Below, piece after piece: positions 34,353 to 42,780 of a stretch of 64,000 nucleotides of DNA. This stretch comes from Mesorhizobium erdmanii USDA 3471. GTDB lineage: Bacteria > Pseudomonadota > Alphaproteobacteria > Rhizobiales > Rhizobiaceae. The stretch's first letter is position 1. Every line of letters starts with the position of its first letter. Under the pieces are notes generated by a model. The model was not told the origin of the DNA and ran no database searches. It saw nothing but the letters and a program-made list of their open reading frames with translations. Location: the NCBI RefSeq assembly GCF_000472705.1, contig NZ_AXAE01000033.1:193-64192 (forward strand), written 5' to 3'. The translations under genes were made by a program, and so were the position numbers.

Positions 34353-35009
34353 ATGTACCGCATGATTTCGACTGTGACGGATGGGGGCTCTCAAATCTCG
34401 ATGGAGCGGGCAACCGTCTTCATTGTCGATGATGATGTGTCCGTACGTGAATCTCTCGAGCTTTTGATAGCCTCGGAAGGCTGGCGACCAATGCTGTTTG
34501 ATTCCGCGCAGTCCTTTCTTGAAGCACCGCTGCTGACATCGCCGTGCTGCCTTGTGCTCGATGTGAACATGCCTGGACTGAACGGCCTTGACCTTCAAAG
34601 CATGATATCGGCGAGCCGAAGCCGGATGCCGATCATATTTGTCTCAGGCTTTGGAGACATTCCGATCACCGTCAAGGCGCTGAAGGGCGGCGCGTTGGAC
34701 TTCCTGACGAAGCCCATCGACACGACGGCACTGCTGGACGCTGTCAGATCGGCCCTGGCGCAGAGCGAAGCGATGTTGCGAGACTTCGAGGCGTTTCAAA
34801 GTTTACAGCGCCGCTATAGGGCGCTTACGAAGCGCGAATGCGAAGTCATGGTGCGGGTCATCAAGGGTCTACTCAACAAGCAGGTGGCGTTCGAGCTGGA
34901 TATTAGCGAGGTTACTGTGAAGGCGCATCGAGGCCAGGTCATGCGGAAGATGGGCGCGCGCACCGTTCCCGACCTCGTGAACATGGCCGCCCGGCTCCAG
35001 TTGGAATAG
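34353..35009 (+). CDS. FixJ/StyR-type response regulator
   Basis: The 218-residue product has a receiver domain (acidic pair in IVDDD; phosphoacceptor Asp70 in CLVLDVNMPG; Ser and Lys in VSGFGD and TKPID). A linker and a LuxR-type helix-turn-helix follow (LTKRECEVMVRVIKGLLNKQ, then LDISEVTVKAHRGQVMRKMG). This HTH type is that of FixJ, StyR and TodT, activators paired with PAS-rich kinases. GAGGAGGAG precedes ATG 34353; earlier in-frame starts at 34278 and 34302 lack such a site. It lies 224 bases before the five-PAS kinase, its probable partner, and has its own regulon box. Confidence 0.9.
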   Translation: MYRMISTVTDGGSQISMERATVFIVDDDVSVRESLELLIASEGWRPMLFDSAQSFLEAPLLTSPCCLVLDVNMPGLNGLDLQSMISASRSRMPIIFVSGFGDIPITVKALKGGALDFLTKPIDTTALLDAVRSALAQSEAMLRDFEAFQSLQRRYRALTKRECEVMVRVIKGLLNKQVAFELDISEVTVKAHRGQVMRKMGARTVPDLVNMAARLQLE

Positions 35010-35142
35010 CGTCCTGTACTTCCTTGGTCGGGCAAGGTCGTAGCCAGGCGCTGCATCTCTCCTCAACTTCGCCGACCTAGAAAAGCTCGAACCCAGCACA
35101 CTCCAGCGCCAGTACGCGCCTGCATGTTTCCAGGCCCTCTAC

Positions 35143-35179
35143 GCGATACAAGTTCAATCGATACCATCGGATAGTATAC
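35143..35179 (+). promoter_or_regulatory. Regulon box 9, two tandem copies
   Basis: CGATACAAGTTCAATCG (35143-35159) overlaps by one base with CGATACCATCGGATAGTATA from 35159. The second copy ends 53 bases before the five-PAS kinase start at 35233. Confidence 0.45.
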
Positions 35180-35232
35180 GAGAAGTTGTGAAAGTCGCAG
35201 GGTCTGCAAGAGGATCCCGCGAAAGGACAGGT

Positions 35233-37935
35233 ATGGAAGTGGAGCTCTGTCGGGTTCTTGATGCGTTGCCAGGAATGGTGTTCACCGCCCTTGCGGATGG
35301 GCGCATCGATTTCATGAACAGGGCCCTGACACAATACATCGGCTTGTCAGGCAGTTGGTCAGATAGAGCATGGCCCGTTGCTGCCCCGGCAAAAGAGGTG
35401 GATGAACTCACTCGGCGCTGGCAATCGCTGGTGTCGAGGGGCGACGCCTTCGAAATTATTATGCCGACCCCGCACGCCGATGGAGGGAGCCGCTGCCTTC
35501 GTCTCCGCTGCAACCCAATGCGCGAACACGATCGAGTAGTGAAGTGGTGCGGCTGGGCGATAGAGACGTCTATGCCTCGCTCTCACAGTGCAGAGCGGGC
35601 CGCCCAAATCGATGGTGAGACGGGCGAGCAGGCGTCCCGCGCCTCCGAAAACGAGACTAAGCTAACCCTCGAAAACATCCCCGCAGGCATCGGCGTCCTC
35701 GGTGCAGATGGCGACGTGAAGGCAATCAATGGTCACCTCCAAAAGTACTACGGCCGAACTTTGGACGAACTGCGCAATTGGGGCGATAGCGACGTCGTTC
35801 ATCCCGATGACATGACGCGCGTGACTGAAGCGGTCAAAGGAGCGGTCGCCAAGGGAAGCGCCTATGACGTCGAAGTGCGCCTGCGACGGGCCGACGGTGC
35901 ATATCGCTGGTTCCAGGTGATTGGCCATCCTCTAAAGGTCGACAACGGCGGCATTGTCCGCTGGTACGCACTGCACATCGACATTGATGAGCGTAAGCAG
36001 GCCGAGGAAGCCCTCAAGAGCAACGAATTGGAACTCCGCAAAATCATCAATGCATTGCCTCTGACTGTCTGGACGAGCCGTCCCGATGGCTACTGTGACT
36101 TTGTCAATGATCGTTGGCTGGCCTATGTGGGCTTAACCGCGGACCAGGCGGAGGGGTGGGGCTGGACCGGAGTTATTCATCCGGACGACGCCAGCCATCT
36201 CGCATCATCATGGAACGTTTGCCTCGCCTCCGGCCTTCCCGCTGACTTCGAGGCGAGGATGCGTGGTTCCGATGGGGAATATCGATGGTTCCTGTTCCGC
36301 GCGATGCCCTTCCGTGACGGTGATGGCAAGATCATTAAATGGTATGGCACGCACATAGATATCGAAGACCGAAAGCAAGCCGAAGGCGCGCTCTGGGAAC
36401 GAGAGCGTGAATCCCGGTTGATAGTTGACGGCATCGCGGGAATGATAGCGATCTTCGCCCCGGACGGCCAGCTGATCGACGGCAACCAGCAGATAGTCGA
36501 TTACTTCAAGCTTCCGCTCTCGACCCTCAACAACTGGGCTACCAATGGCATTACGCATCCCGATGACCTGCAGCTTTGCGTCGACAGTTTTATGGCCTCG
36601 ATCGCGACTGGTAAGCCCTATGATTATGAAACTCGCTTCCTGAGGCATGATGGCGCCTGGCGCTGGTTTCAGCTTCGTGGGCTTCCTTTGCGGGATGCCG
36701 ACGGCCGGATCGACCGGTGGTACGGTCTGTTGACGGACATCGACGACCGAAAGCGGACGGAAGAACATCTCCGCCGCAATGAGGCTTTTCTTGCCGATGC
36801 CCAGCGGCTCAGCAAAACGGGAAGCTTTTTGTTGAACCTTGCTACAGGCGAACTGATATGGTCCGCCGAAACCTATCGTATCTTCGACGTCGATCCCTCC
36901 ACTCAAGTAACGCTCCATACCGTTCTTTCAAGCCTCAATTCCGAGAGCCTTCCAACTGTCGAGGGTGTTATCGCCAAGGCTCATGAAGGAGACGCGGATT
37001 TCGATTTTGAGATCGCCTTGGTGACGTTGGACCGGACGCTCAAACATATTCGAGTCCTCGCACACAGTGCGAAGAACAAGAACGGCGACCAAGAGTTAAT
37101 TGGAGCGCTGCTGGATATTACCGAGAGCCGAAACGCCGAGGATGCACTCAACAAGGCCCGATCCGAGCTGTCGTATGTCACGCGCGTTACGAGCTTGGGC
37201 GTGCTCACCGCCTCGATTGCGCACGAGTTGAACCAGCCGCTCGCAGGAATTGTGGCAAACGCGAGCACATATCTGAGGGTACTTGCGACGGACCCGCCAG
37301 ATTTAGATGTCGCGCGAGATACGGCCCGGCGGATGATCCGTGACGCGAACCGGGCTGCAGACGTCATCGTCCGGCTAAGGGCATTGTTCAGCAGGAAACC
37401 TCCGCTCATGGAGGCAATCGATATCAATGACGTCGCTGGCGAAGTGATCGCGCTATTGTCGAGCCATCTTCAGCGCGCGCGAACGTCGATGACGACCGAC
37501 TTTGAAACAAATCTGCCTCGGGTCGCCGGCGCTCGGGTTCAGCTCCAGCAAGTCATCGCCAACCTGCTAAGAAACGCCATCGAAGCACTTTCGGACGTTA
37601 CTGACCGGCCGAGGCGTATCCTCTTGAAGACCCAAGCGAGCAGCGGCGAGATCAAATTGTCAATCGAAGACACGGGCTCAGGGTTCGGTGTGCAAGGTGC
37701 GGCAGGGATATTTGACGCGTTTTATACAACCAAGCCGGAAGGCATGGGCATCGGTCTTTCGGTCAGTCGCTCCATCATTGAAAGCCATAATGGCCGACTA
37801 TGGGCCATCGCGAACGCCGGCCACGGAGTGACAGTGGGCTTCACGGTTCCAACGCACACGGTTCGCCGAACGAGTGATGGTTCAGTTGAAGGGGACGTGC
37901 TGACGGCGGACGAGACAGCAGGGAGGATTTCATGA
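35233..37935 (+). CDS. Soluble multi-PAS sensor histidine kinase
   Basis: The 900-residue product contains five PAS or PAS-like units, at about residues 5-115, 145-265, 275-390, 395-515 and 520-640. Several have the PAC tail pattern WYALHIDIDERKQAEEAL and the HPDD turn. HisKA follows with His664 (SIAHELNQPLAG) and an HATPase domain (NLLRNAIEAL, DTGSGF, KPEGMGIGLSVSRSIIESH). No membrane segment is seen, so it senses a cytoplasmic or diffusible signal, possibly a small hydrophobic molecule as in StyS/TodS kinases (inference). AAAGGACAGG precedes ATG 35233. Its last four bases overlap the receiver gene. Confidence 0.9.
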   Translation: MEVELCRVLDALPGMVFTALADGRIDFMNRALTQYIGLSGSWSDRAWPVAAPAKEVDELTRRWQSLVSRGDAFEIIMPTPHADGGSRCLRLRCNPMREHDRVVKWCGWAIETSMPRSHSAERAAQIDGETGEQASRASENETKLTLENIPAGIGVLGADGDVKAINGHLQKYYGRTLDELRNWGDSDVVHPDDMTRVTEAVKGAVAKGSAYDVEVRLRRADGAYRWFQVIGHPLKVDNGGIVRWYALHIDIDERKQAEEALKSNELELRKIINALPLTVWTSRPDGYCDFVNDRWLAYVGLTADQAEGWGWTGVIHPDDASHLASSWNVCLASGLPADFEARMRGSDGEYRWFLFRAMPFRDGDGKIIKWYGTHIDIEDRKQAEGALWERERESRLIVDGIAGMIAIFAPDGQLIDGNQQIVDYFKLPLSTLNNWATNGITHPDDLQLCVDSFMASIATGKPYDYETRFLRHDGAWRWFQLRGLPLRDADGRIDRWYGLLTDIDDRKRTEEHLRRNEAFLADAQRLSKTGSFLLNLATGELIWSAETYRIFDVDPSTQVTLHTVLSSLNSESLPTVEGVIAKAHEGDADFDFEIALVTLDRTLKHIRVLAHSAKNKNGDQELIGALLDITESRNAEDALNKARSELSYVTRVTSLGVLTASIAHELNQPLAGIVANASTYLRVLATDPPDLDVARDTARRMIRDANRAADVIVRLRALFSRKPPLMEAIDINDVAGEVIALLSSHLQRARTSMTTDFETNLPRVAGARVQLQQVIANLLRNAIEALSDVTDRPRRILLKTQASSGEIKLSIEDTGSGFGVQGAAGIFDAFYTTKPEGMGIGLSVSRSIIESHNGRLWAIANAGHGVTVGFTVPTHTVRRTSDGSVEGDVLTADETAGRIS

Positions 37936-38306
37936 AAAGTCGATCAACACACGTCTCGGTAGTCGACGATGACGAGTCTGTCCGCGAAGCCCTCCCTGAC
38001 CTTCTGCGATCGTTTGGAGCAACGGTCGAAGCCTTCGCATCAGCGGACGAATTCTTGAACTCCAATGCGCTGGAGATCACCCAATGTATGGTCCTCGACA
38101 TCGCGATGCCAGGCATGACCGGCCCTGAACTTCGACACGAGCTTGTAAGACGTGGGAGGCAGATCCCGACAATCTTCATCACCGCAATCAAAGACGACGA
38201 CGTGCGGACGCGGCTGATGCGCGACGGGGCGGTGGAGTGCCTGTTCAAACCGTTCACCGACGAAGATTTGCATCAGGCGCTACGGCTGGCTGGCGCCGCA
38301 GACTGA
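37932..38306 (+). CDS. Receiver-only response regulator
   Basis: The 124-residue product is a single receiver domain of FixJ type: VVDDDESVREALPDLL, phosphoacceptor Asp56 (MVLDIAMPGMTG), Thr in FITAIKD and Lys in FKPFTD. It has no output domain. The start overlaps the kinase stop (ATGA), so translation is coupled. It could act as a phosphate sink, or relay to the DNA-binding regulator at 34353. Confidence 0.88.
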   Translation: MKSRSTHVSVVDDDESVREALPDLLRSFGATVEAFASADEFLNSNALEITQCMVLDIAMPGMTGPELRHELVRRGRQIPTIFITAIKDDDVRTRLMRDGAVECLFKPFTDEDLHQALRLAGAAD

Positions 38307-38347
38307 AGGGTCCGGCACGCAATCCGGCGATAAGTGTTCAGCCGCTC

Positions 38348-38368
38348 CGATACAAAAGTGCAATTCAT
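38348..38368 (+). promoter_or_regulatory. Regulon box 10
   Basis: CGATACAAAAGTGCAATTCA keeps GATAC, GTGCAAT and the spacing of the shared element. It lies 73 bases before the enoyl-CoA hydratase-like gene. Confidence 0.45.
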
Positions 38369-38441
38369 TTTTGCTTTTGCACGATCAAGATTCAGTTCCT
38401 GCGGTCGCCCCTGACCGGCAGTCTGAACATGGAGATATCCG

Positions 38442-39263
38442 ATGTATGACTACAAGCAATTTTCCGTCCAACTCGAGACTCCATCATTGTGGCGTGTCAT
38501 TTTCGACAATCCGCCCATCAACATGGTCAATCACGAGACACTGCAAGAGCTTTATCGGTTGACATCCGAGATGGCGGAGTCGGGAGACCTGAAGGTCGTT
38601 GTTTTCGAGAGCGCGAACGCCGACTTCTTCCTCGCGCACTGGGACATCGCGAGCAAAGCGCCTGCCTCCACGTCCGCATCGGAAGCACCTTCCTGGATGC
38701 AGATTAGCCTCCGTCTGGCGAATGCTCCAGTAGTCAGCATTGCCTCGATACGGGGTCGCGCGCGCGGCATAGGAAGCGAAATCGCCCTAGGTTGCGACAT
38801 GCGGTTCGCCAGCATCGAAAAGGCGATCTTCGGACAGCCGGAAGTCGGCGTCGGCCTGGTTCCCGGCGGAGGCTCTTTGGAGCGTCTCCCCATGCTGTCT
38901 GGCCGGGCACGGGCGCTTGAAATCGTGCTCGGGGGAAATGACTTCGATGCGCAAACCGCCGAACGCTACGGATGGATTAACCGCGCGCTTCCTGACGCGC
39001 AACTGGATAGCTTTGTCATGGATCTGGCCCGGCGTATCGCGTCGTTCGACAAGCAGGCACTGACCGCCGCCAAGCGGCTGCTTAATCGAGGCTCAATTCC
39101 GAGCGAGGACCATCTGAAGGAATCGCAGGCGACTTTCTCATTGGCCTCTGGGTGGCCTGGAGCACAGGCGCGAGGAAGGAAGAGCATCGAGCTCGGCATG
39201 GGTAAGCACAACGATTTCGAAATGAACCTCGCAGCCCATCTCCCGGCTCTCGCAGCGGTTTAA
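38442..39263 (+). CDS. Enoyl-CoA hydratase/isomerase family protein
   Basis: The 273-residue crotonase-fold protein has the acyl-CoA oxyanion region and both catalytic glutamates of hydratases: GIGSEIAL (first Glu) and FGQPEVGVGLVPGGGSLERL (second Glu). The usual FSAGAD motif is altered to FFLAHWDIAS, so the first oxyanion position deviates and substrate or reaction may differ. It would act on a CoA thioester in the cytoplasm. No acyl-CoA ligase or thiolase is nearby, so its pathway is unclear. It is probably a single-gene unit under regulon box 10. Confidence 0.82.
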   Translation: MYDYKQFSVQLETPSLWRVIFDNPPINMVNHETLQELYRLTSEMAESGDLKVVVFESANADFFLAHWDIASKAPASTSASEAPSWMQISLRLANAPVVSIASIRGRARGIGSEIALGCDMRFASIEKAIFGQPEVGVGLVPGGGSLERLPMLSGRARALEIVLGGNDFDAQTAERYGWINRALPDAQLDSFVMDLARRIASFDKQALTAAKRLLNRGSIPSEDHLKESQATFSLASGWPGAQARGRKSIELGMGKHNDFEMNLAAHLPALAAV

Positions 39264-39593
39264 GCGTCGGCGCACTGATCGCTGACGACCTCTCGCCCAA
39301 CCAAGGCGGGAGGTCGGCATCCTCCTGGCCCAGCGAGTAGCGCAACTCGCCTTCCATTTCCCGATCTAAGCCCGCTGAGGGTGTTACTTGCCCAGGCATT
39401 TTGCTCGGCCGAGTTCTGAGCACGCACTCCTCACCGGCGTGGCGTCATCAAGCATTGACACGTCACTCTCACGCTCGCCGACGGGGCATATCCGATACCA
39501 AGGTATCTACGATACCAAGGTGCGATGGCTGCGATGCGCGTTCGGTGTGACCTTGTTGCTCGCAAAAGCAAGGCAAACACGCAGGAGAATGTC
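39264..39593. other. Promoter region of the second epoxide hydrolase operon
   Basis: No gene is supported. It contains the strongest double copy of the regulon box (39493-39530). Confidence 0.45.
39493..39530 (+). promoter_or_regulatory. Regulon box 11, perfect palindrome plus second copy
   Basis: CGATACCAAGGTATC (39493-39507) holds the perfect palindrome GATACC-AA-GGTATC. It is followed at 39510 by CGATACCAAGGTGCGATGG. The second copy ends 63 bases before the epoxide hydrolase start at 39594. Confidence 0.6.
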
Positions 39594-40889
39594 ATGTCCA
39601 ACCTACAGCCAACGGTCACTCGTCGAACACTCCTCGCGGCCGCTGCGGCAGCAAGTGCAGTAAGCATGCTACCGCAGGCGCGCGCCGCCACTGATCCGAA
39701 GTCTGAGCTGAAGCCGTTCAAGTTTTCGGCCTCTGACGAGCAACTCGCGGATCTCCACCGCCGGGTAGCCGCTACGCGTTGGCCCGATGAGGAAAATGTA
39801 GCGGACGACAGCCAAGGTGTCCGGTTGGACACCATCAAGAAGCTTGCCGGGCATTGGAAGGACCATGACTGGCGCAGGGTCGAAGCCCGTCTCAATTCCT
39901 TCCCCCAGTTTATGACCGAGATCGACGGTCTCGACATTCATTTCATCCATGTCCGTTCGAAGCATGAGAACGCTTTGCCGATTATCATCACTCACGGCTG
40001 GCCTGGCTCGGTCATCGAACAGTTGAAAGTCATCAAGCCGCTGACCGATCCGACCCTCTACGGCGGAACCGAGGCCGATGCCTTCCATGTCGTCATCCCC
40101 TCGCTGCCGGGCTACGGCTTCTCGGGTAAACCCAGGGAGACAGGCTGGAACCCGCCGCGCATCGCCAAGGCTTGGGCCGTCCTCATGCAGCGCCTCGGCT
40201 ACAAGAAGTATGTCGCCCAGGGCGGGGACTGGGGCAACGCAGTCACCGAAAACATGGCCGTGCAGGAACCCGTCGGACTTCTCGGCATCCACACGAACAT
40301 GCCCGCCACCGTGCCTGCTGAGATCTCGAAGGCACTCGCTGCGGGTTTGCAGCCAGCGGACCTGTCCCCCGACGAAATGAGAGCATGGGGGCAGCTCGAC
40401 GATTTCAATAAGAACGGTCTCGGGTACGCCATTGAGATGAACAATCGGCCCCAGACTTTGTACGGGATCGTAGATTCGCCGATCGGGCTCGCCGCCTGGA
40501 TGCTTGATCACGATATCAGCAGCTATCGGATGATCGCTCGGTCCATCGCCGGCGAGAAGGAGGGCCTGTCTCCCGATGATATTCTGGACAACGTCACGCT
40601 CTACTGGCTAACGAACACAGCGATCTCGTCGGCGCGCCTCTACTGGGACAATGCGCATTTCCCCACGGGCGGTTTCTTCGATCCACGCGGCATCAAGATC
40701 CCGGTCGCCGTCAGCGCCTTCCCGGATGAGATATACCAGGCGCCGAAAAGTTGGGCGGAGAAAGCTTATCCGGAGCTTATCCACTATGCGCGGCCGGCAA
40801 AGGGCGGGCATTTCGCGGCCTGGGAACAGCCCGAGCTATTCACCGCCGAACTTCGCGCCTCCTTCAGGACGCTACGCGAACAAATCTGA
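39594..40889 (+). CDS. Epoxide hydrolase (EHN family), TAT-exported copy
   Basis: The 431-residue product has a twin-arginine signal (VTRRTLLAAAAAASAVSMLP) cleaved near ARA, then the same two domains as the 23448 enzyme. Shared blocks include TEIDGLDIHFIHVRSKHE, ITHGWPGSVIEQLK, YKKYVAQGGDWGNA (nucleophilic Asp) and GGHFAAWEQPE (His). The pair differ mainly in the signal peptide, so one works in the cytoplasm and the other in the periplasm. AGGAGA precedes ATG 39594. It leads a plus-strand run through 43800 with short gaps, likely one operon. Confidence 0.9.
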   Translation: MSNLQPTVTRRTLLAAAAAASAVSMLPQARAATDPKSELKPFKFSASDEQLADLHRRVAATRWPDEENVADDSQGVRLDTIKKLAGHWKDHDWRRVEARLNSFPQFMTEIDGLDIHFIHVRSKHENALPIIITHGWPGSVIEQLKVIKPLTDPTLYGGTEADAFHVVIPSLPGYGFSGKPRETGWNPPRIAKAWAVLMQRLGYKKYVAQGGDWGNAVTENMAVQEPVGLLGIHTNMPATVPAEISKALAAGLQPADLSPDEMRAWGQLDDFNKNGLGYAIEMNNRPQTLYGIVDSPIGLAAWMLDHDISSYRMIARSIAGEKEGLSPDDILDNVTLYWLTNTAISSARLYWDNAHFPTGGFFDPRGIKIPVAVSAFPDEIYQAPKSWAEKAYPELIHYARPAKGGHFAAWEQPELFTAELRASFRTLREQI

Positions 40890-40966
40890 TGTGACGCGGC
40901 TCCGGCACGCCGCGGCATTTCTATCACCCACAGTCTCACACACACTCATCTTCAAGGAGAATGACA

Positions 40967-41512
40967 ATGCGCGACAACCAAATCGTCGATTCCAGCTTCA
41001 GCGCGATCATCAACGCGCCGATCGAGAAGATCGACATACCCACCTGGTGCTTCTCGCTTCCGGAGAAGGAATACCAAGGTTGCTCGCCGGCCCATATCGC
41101 GGCCGGCTTCACCACCGCCCCCGACGGGACGCGTATGTCGATCAACGTTGAGACGATCGGCGGCAGCCTGATGATACAGCACTATGTCGAAACACTCGGT
41201 GAAAAGACCCGTCTGGTCCTGGACTCTGATTCCGACGTCTTCACGCCGACCGGCCGCGTGGTGATCCATGTGAAGTGGGAACTCAGCGTCAAAGCCATCG
41301 ACAAGGATCGCTGCGAATTCACCAATCGCGTCCAGTCCTTCGCGACCGACGACATGCTGGCCTCCCTCGACAGGCAGGGAATCCCCTTCGAAGTGTTCCG
41401 GGCGCAGCGCCAACCGATGTCGATCGCCCACAACAAGGGCGAAACGCCGCTCTTCGCAGCGAGCATCGAGCGCTTTGCATACCGTAACCAGCAGTCATCA
41501 AAGGCTGCCTGA
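40967..41512 (+). CDS. Unknown protein, paralog of the one at 23915
   Basis: The product is about 181 residues, without signal peptide. It shares blocks with the 23915 product (EKIDI, GGSLMIQHYVE, LVLDSDSDVF, WELSVKAID, SLDRQGIPFEVFRAQ). Like that gene, it neighbours an epoxide hydrolase, here 77 bases downstream in the same direction. The conserved hydrophobic and acidic pattern suggests a small ligand-binding beta fold, but this is not established. AAGGAG is best spaced for ATG 40967; ATG 40961 is also in frame. Confidence 0.75.
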   Translation: MRDNQIVDSSFSAIINAPIEKIDIPTWCFSLPEKEYQGCSPAHIAAGFTTAPDGTRMSINVETIGGSLMIQHYVETLGEKTRLVLDSDSDVFTPTGRVVIHVKWELSVKAIDKDRCEFTNRVQSFATDDMLASLDRQGIPFEVFRAQRQPMSIAHNKGETPLFAASIERFAYRNQQSSKAA

Positions 41513-41530
41513 AGGCCCAGGGAGAGCGTC

Positions 41531-42181
41531 ATGACACTACTGTCCTACGACCCCGAGATCACCGGCCTGCTGGTGGTTGACCCTTACAACGACTTCATTT
41601 CCGAAGGCGGCAAGATCTGGCCCCGCATCCAGGGGGTTGCCGAAGCCAACAACTGCGTCAAGCACATGGAGCAAATCCTGAAGGCGGCCCGCGAGTCGAA
41701 GCTTCGGGTCTTCTTCGCCATGCATCATCGGTACCGCGAGGGCGACTATGAAAGTTGGAAGTACATCGCCCCGATCCAGAAGCTCGCTTGGCAACGAAAA
41801 ACTTTCGAATACGGCACCTGGGGCGGCCAGTTCCGAGCGGAATTCGTACCGGTTGCCGGCGAGACCGTGGCATCGGAGCACTGGTGCTCCAGCGGCTTTG
41901 CCAACACCGACCTCGACAACCAGCTCAAGAGACAGGGCATCCACCGGCTCATCGTCATCGGGTTGATCGCACACACCTGCATCGAGGCGACGGTCCGCTT
42001 TGCGGCTGAACTCGGCTACGACGTCACCGTCGTCAAGGACGCCGTTGCGGACTACTCCGAAGAGATGATGCATGCCGCGCTGGAGATCAACATGCCAAAC
42101 TACGCCAGCGCAATAGTCACGACGAACGAAATCCTCAAGGCGATATCGTCGGCCAGGCAAACGATGGCCGCAGCCGAATAG
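41531..42181 (+). CDS. Isochorismatase-family cysteine hydrolase
   Basis: The 216-residue product has the family fold with Asp17 (LLVVDPYNDF) and nucleophile Cys150 (IGLIAHTCIEATVRFAAELG). The catalytic Lys expected before the SxF..T.L block appears replaced: the sequence is SEHWCSSGFANTDLDNQL, with His at that position. The family includes isochorismatases, nicotinamidases and carbamoyl-compound amidases; the substrate here is unknown. It starts 18 bases after the 40967 gene stop, so it is co-transcribed with it. Confidence 0.82.
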   Translation: MTLLSYDPEITGLLVVDPYNDFISEGGKIWPRIQGVAEANNCVKHMEQILKAARESKLRVFFAMHHRYREGDYESWKYIAPIQKLAWQRKTFEYGTWGGQFRAEFVPVAGETVASEHWCSSGFANTDLDNQLKRQGIHRLIVIGLIAHTCIEATVRFAAELGYDVTVVKDAVADYSEEMMHAALEINMPNYASAIVTTNEILKAISSARQTMAAAE

Positions 42182-42300
42182 ACAGGGCAACAGCCCGGCT
42201 TGCGAAAGCCGGACGTCTCACCGTCCCCAACGTGCCGGAACAGGAACAACCGACCGCCGGCGCGTCTGGGCTCATCCATACAAGAACCAGGGAGCATATC

Positions 42301-42723
42301 GTGGATCAGCAATCAAAAATTCTCTACACGGCCAAAACGCACGTTAGCGGCGGTCGCGAGCACGGCGTCGCGCGAAGTTCAGACGGGCGACTCGATGTGA
42401 ATTTCGGGGTTCCCGGCACGGCGCAAAAGGGCACCAATCCCGAACAACTGTTTGCCGCTGGATGGTCGGCATGTTTCGAAAGCGCCATCGGCCTGCTTGT
42501 GCGCAAGAAGCGGATCAGCTTGTCCGGCGACGTTACGATCGACGCGGAGGTTGATCTTAATCAGTCCGAAGCGACCGGATTCTCCTTGACGGCTCGCCTG
42601 GCCGTAGCAGTCCCCGGCGTGGAGCGGAACGTCGCGCAGGCGCTCATCGACGAGGCCCACCAGATTTGCCCCTATTCGAAGGCGACACGTGGGAACATCG
42701 ACGTAACCATCACCCTTATCTGA
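42301..42723 (+). CDS. Ohr/OsmC-family organic hydroperoxide reductase
   Basis: The 140-residue product matches the usual Ohr length. It has the two redox cysteines in AAGWSACFESAIG and ICPYSKATRGNIDV, and the Arg-containing N-terminal strand region of Ohr. It should reduce organic hydroperoxides with lipoylated partners. GTG at 42301 follows AGGGAGC; a frame-open GTG at 42232 has no site. Its presence in the epoxide hydrolase operon fits detoxification of oxidised organics. Confidence 0.87.
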   Translation: MDQQSKILYTAKTHVSGGREHGVARSSDGRLDVNFGVPGTAQKGTNPEQLFAAGWSACFESAIGLLVRKKRISLSGDVTIDAEVDLNQSEATGFSLTARLAVAVPGVERNVAQALIDEAHQICPYSKATRGNIDVTITLI

Positions 42724-42780
42724 CCCGTCGACTATGACTTCCCTCGGGACCGTCATCACATACCAGCGAAGGACGCAGCG

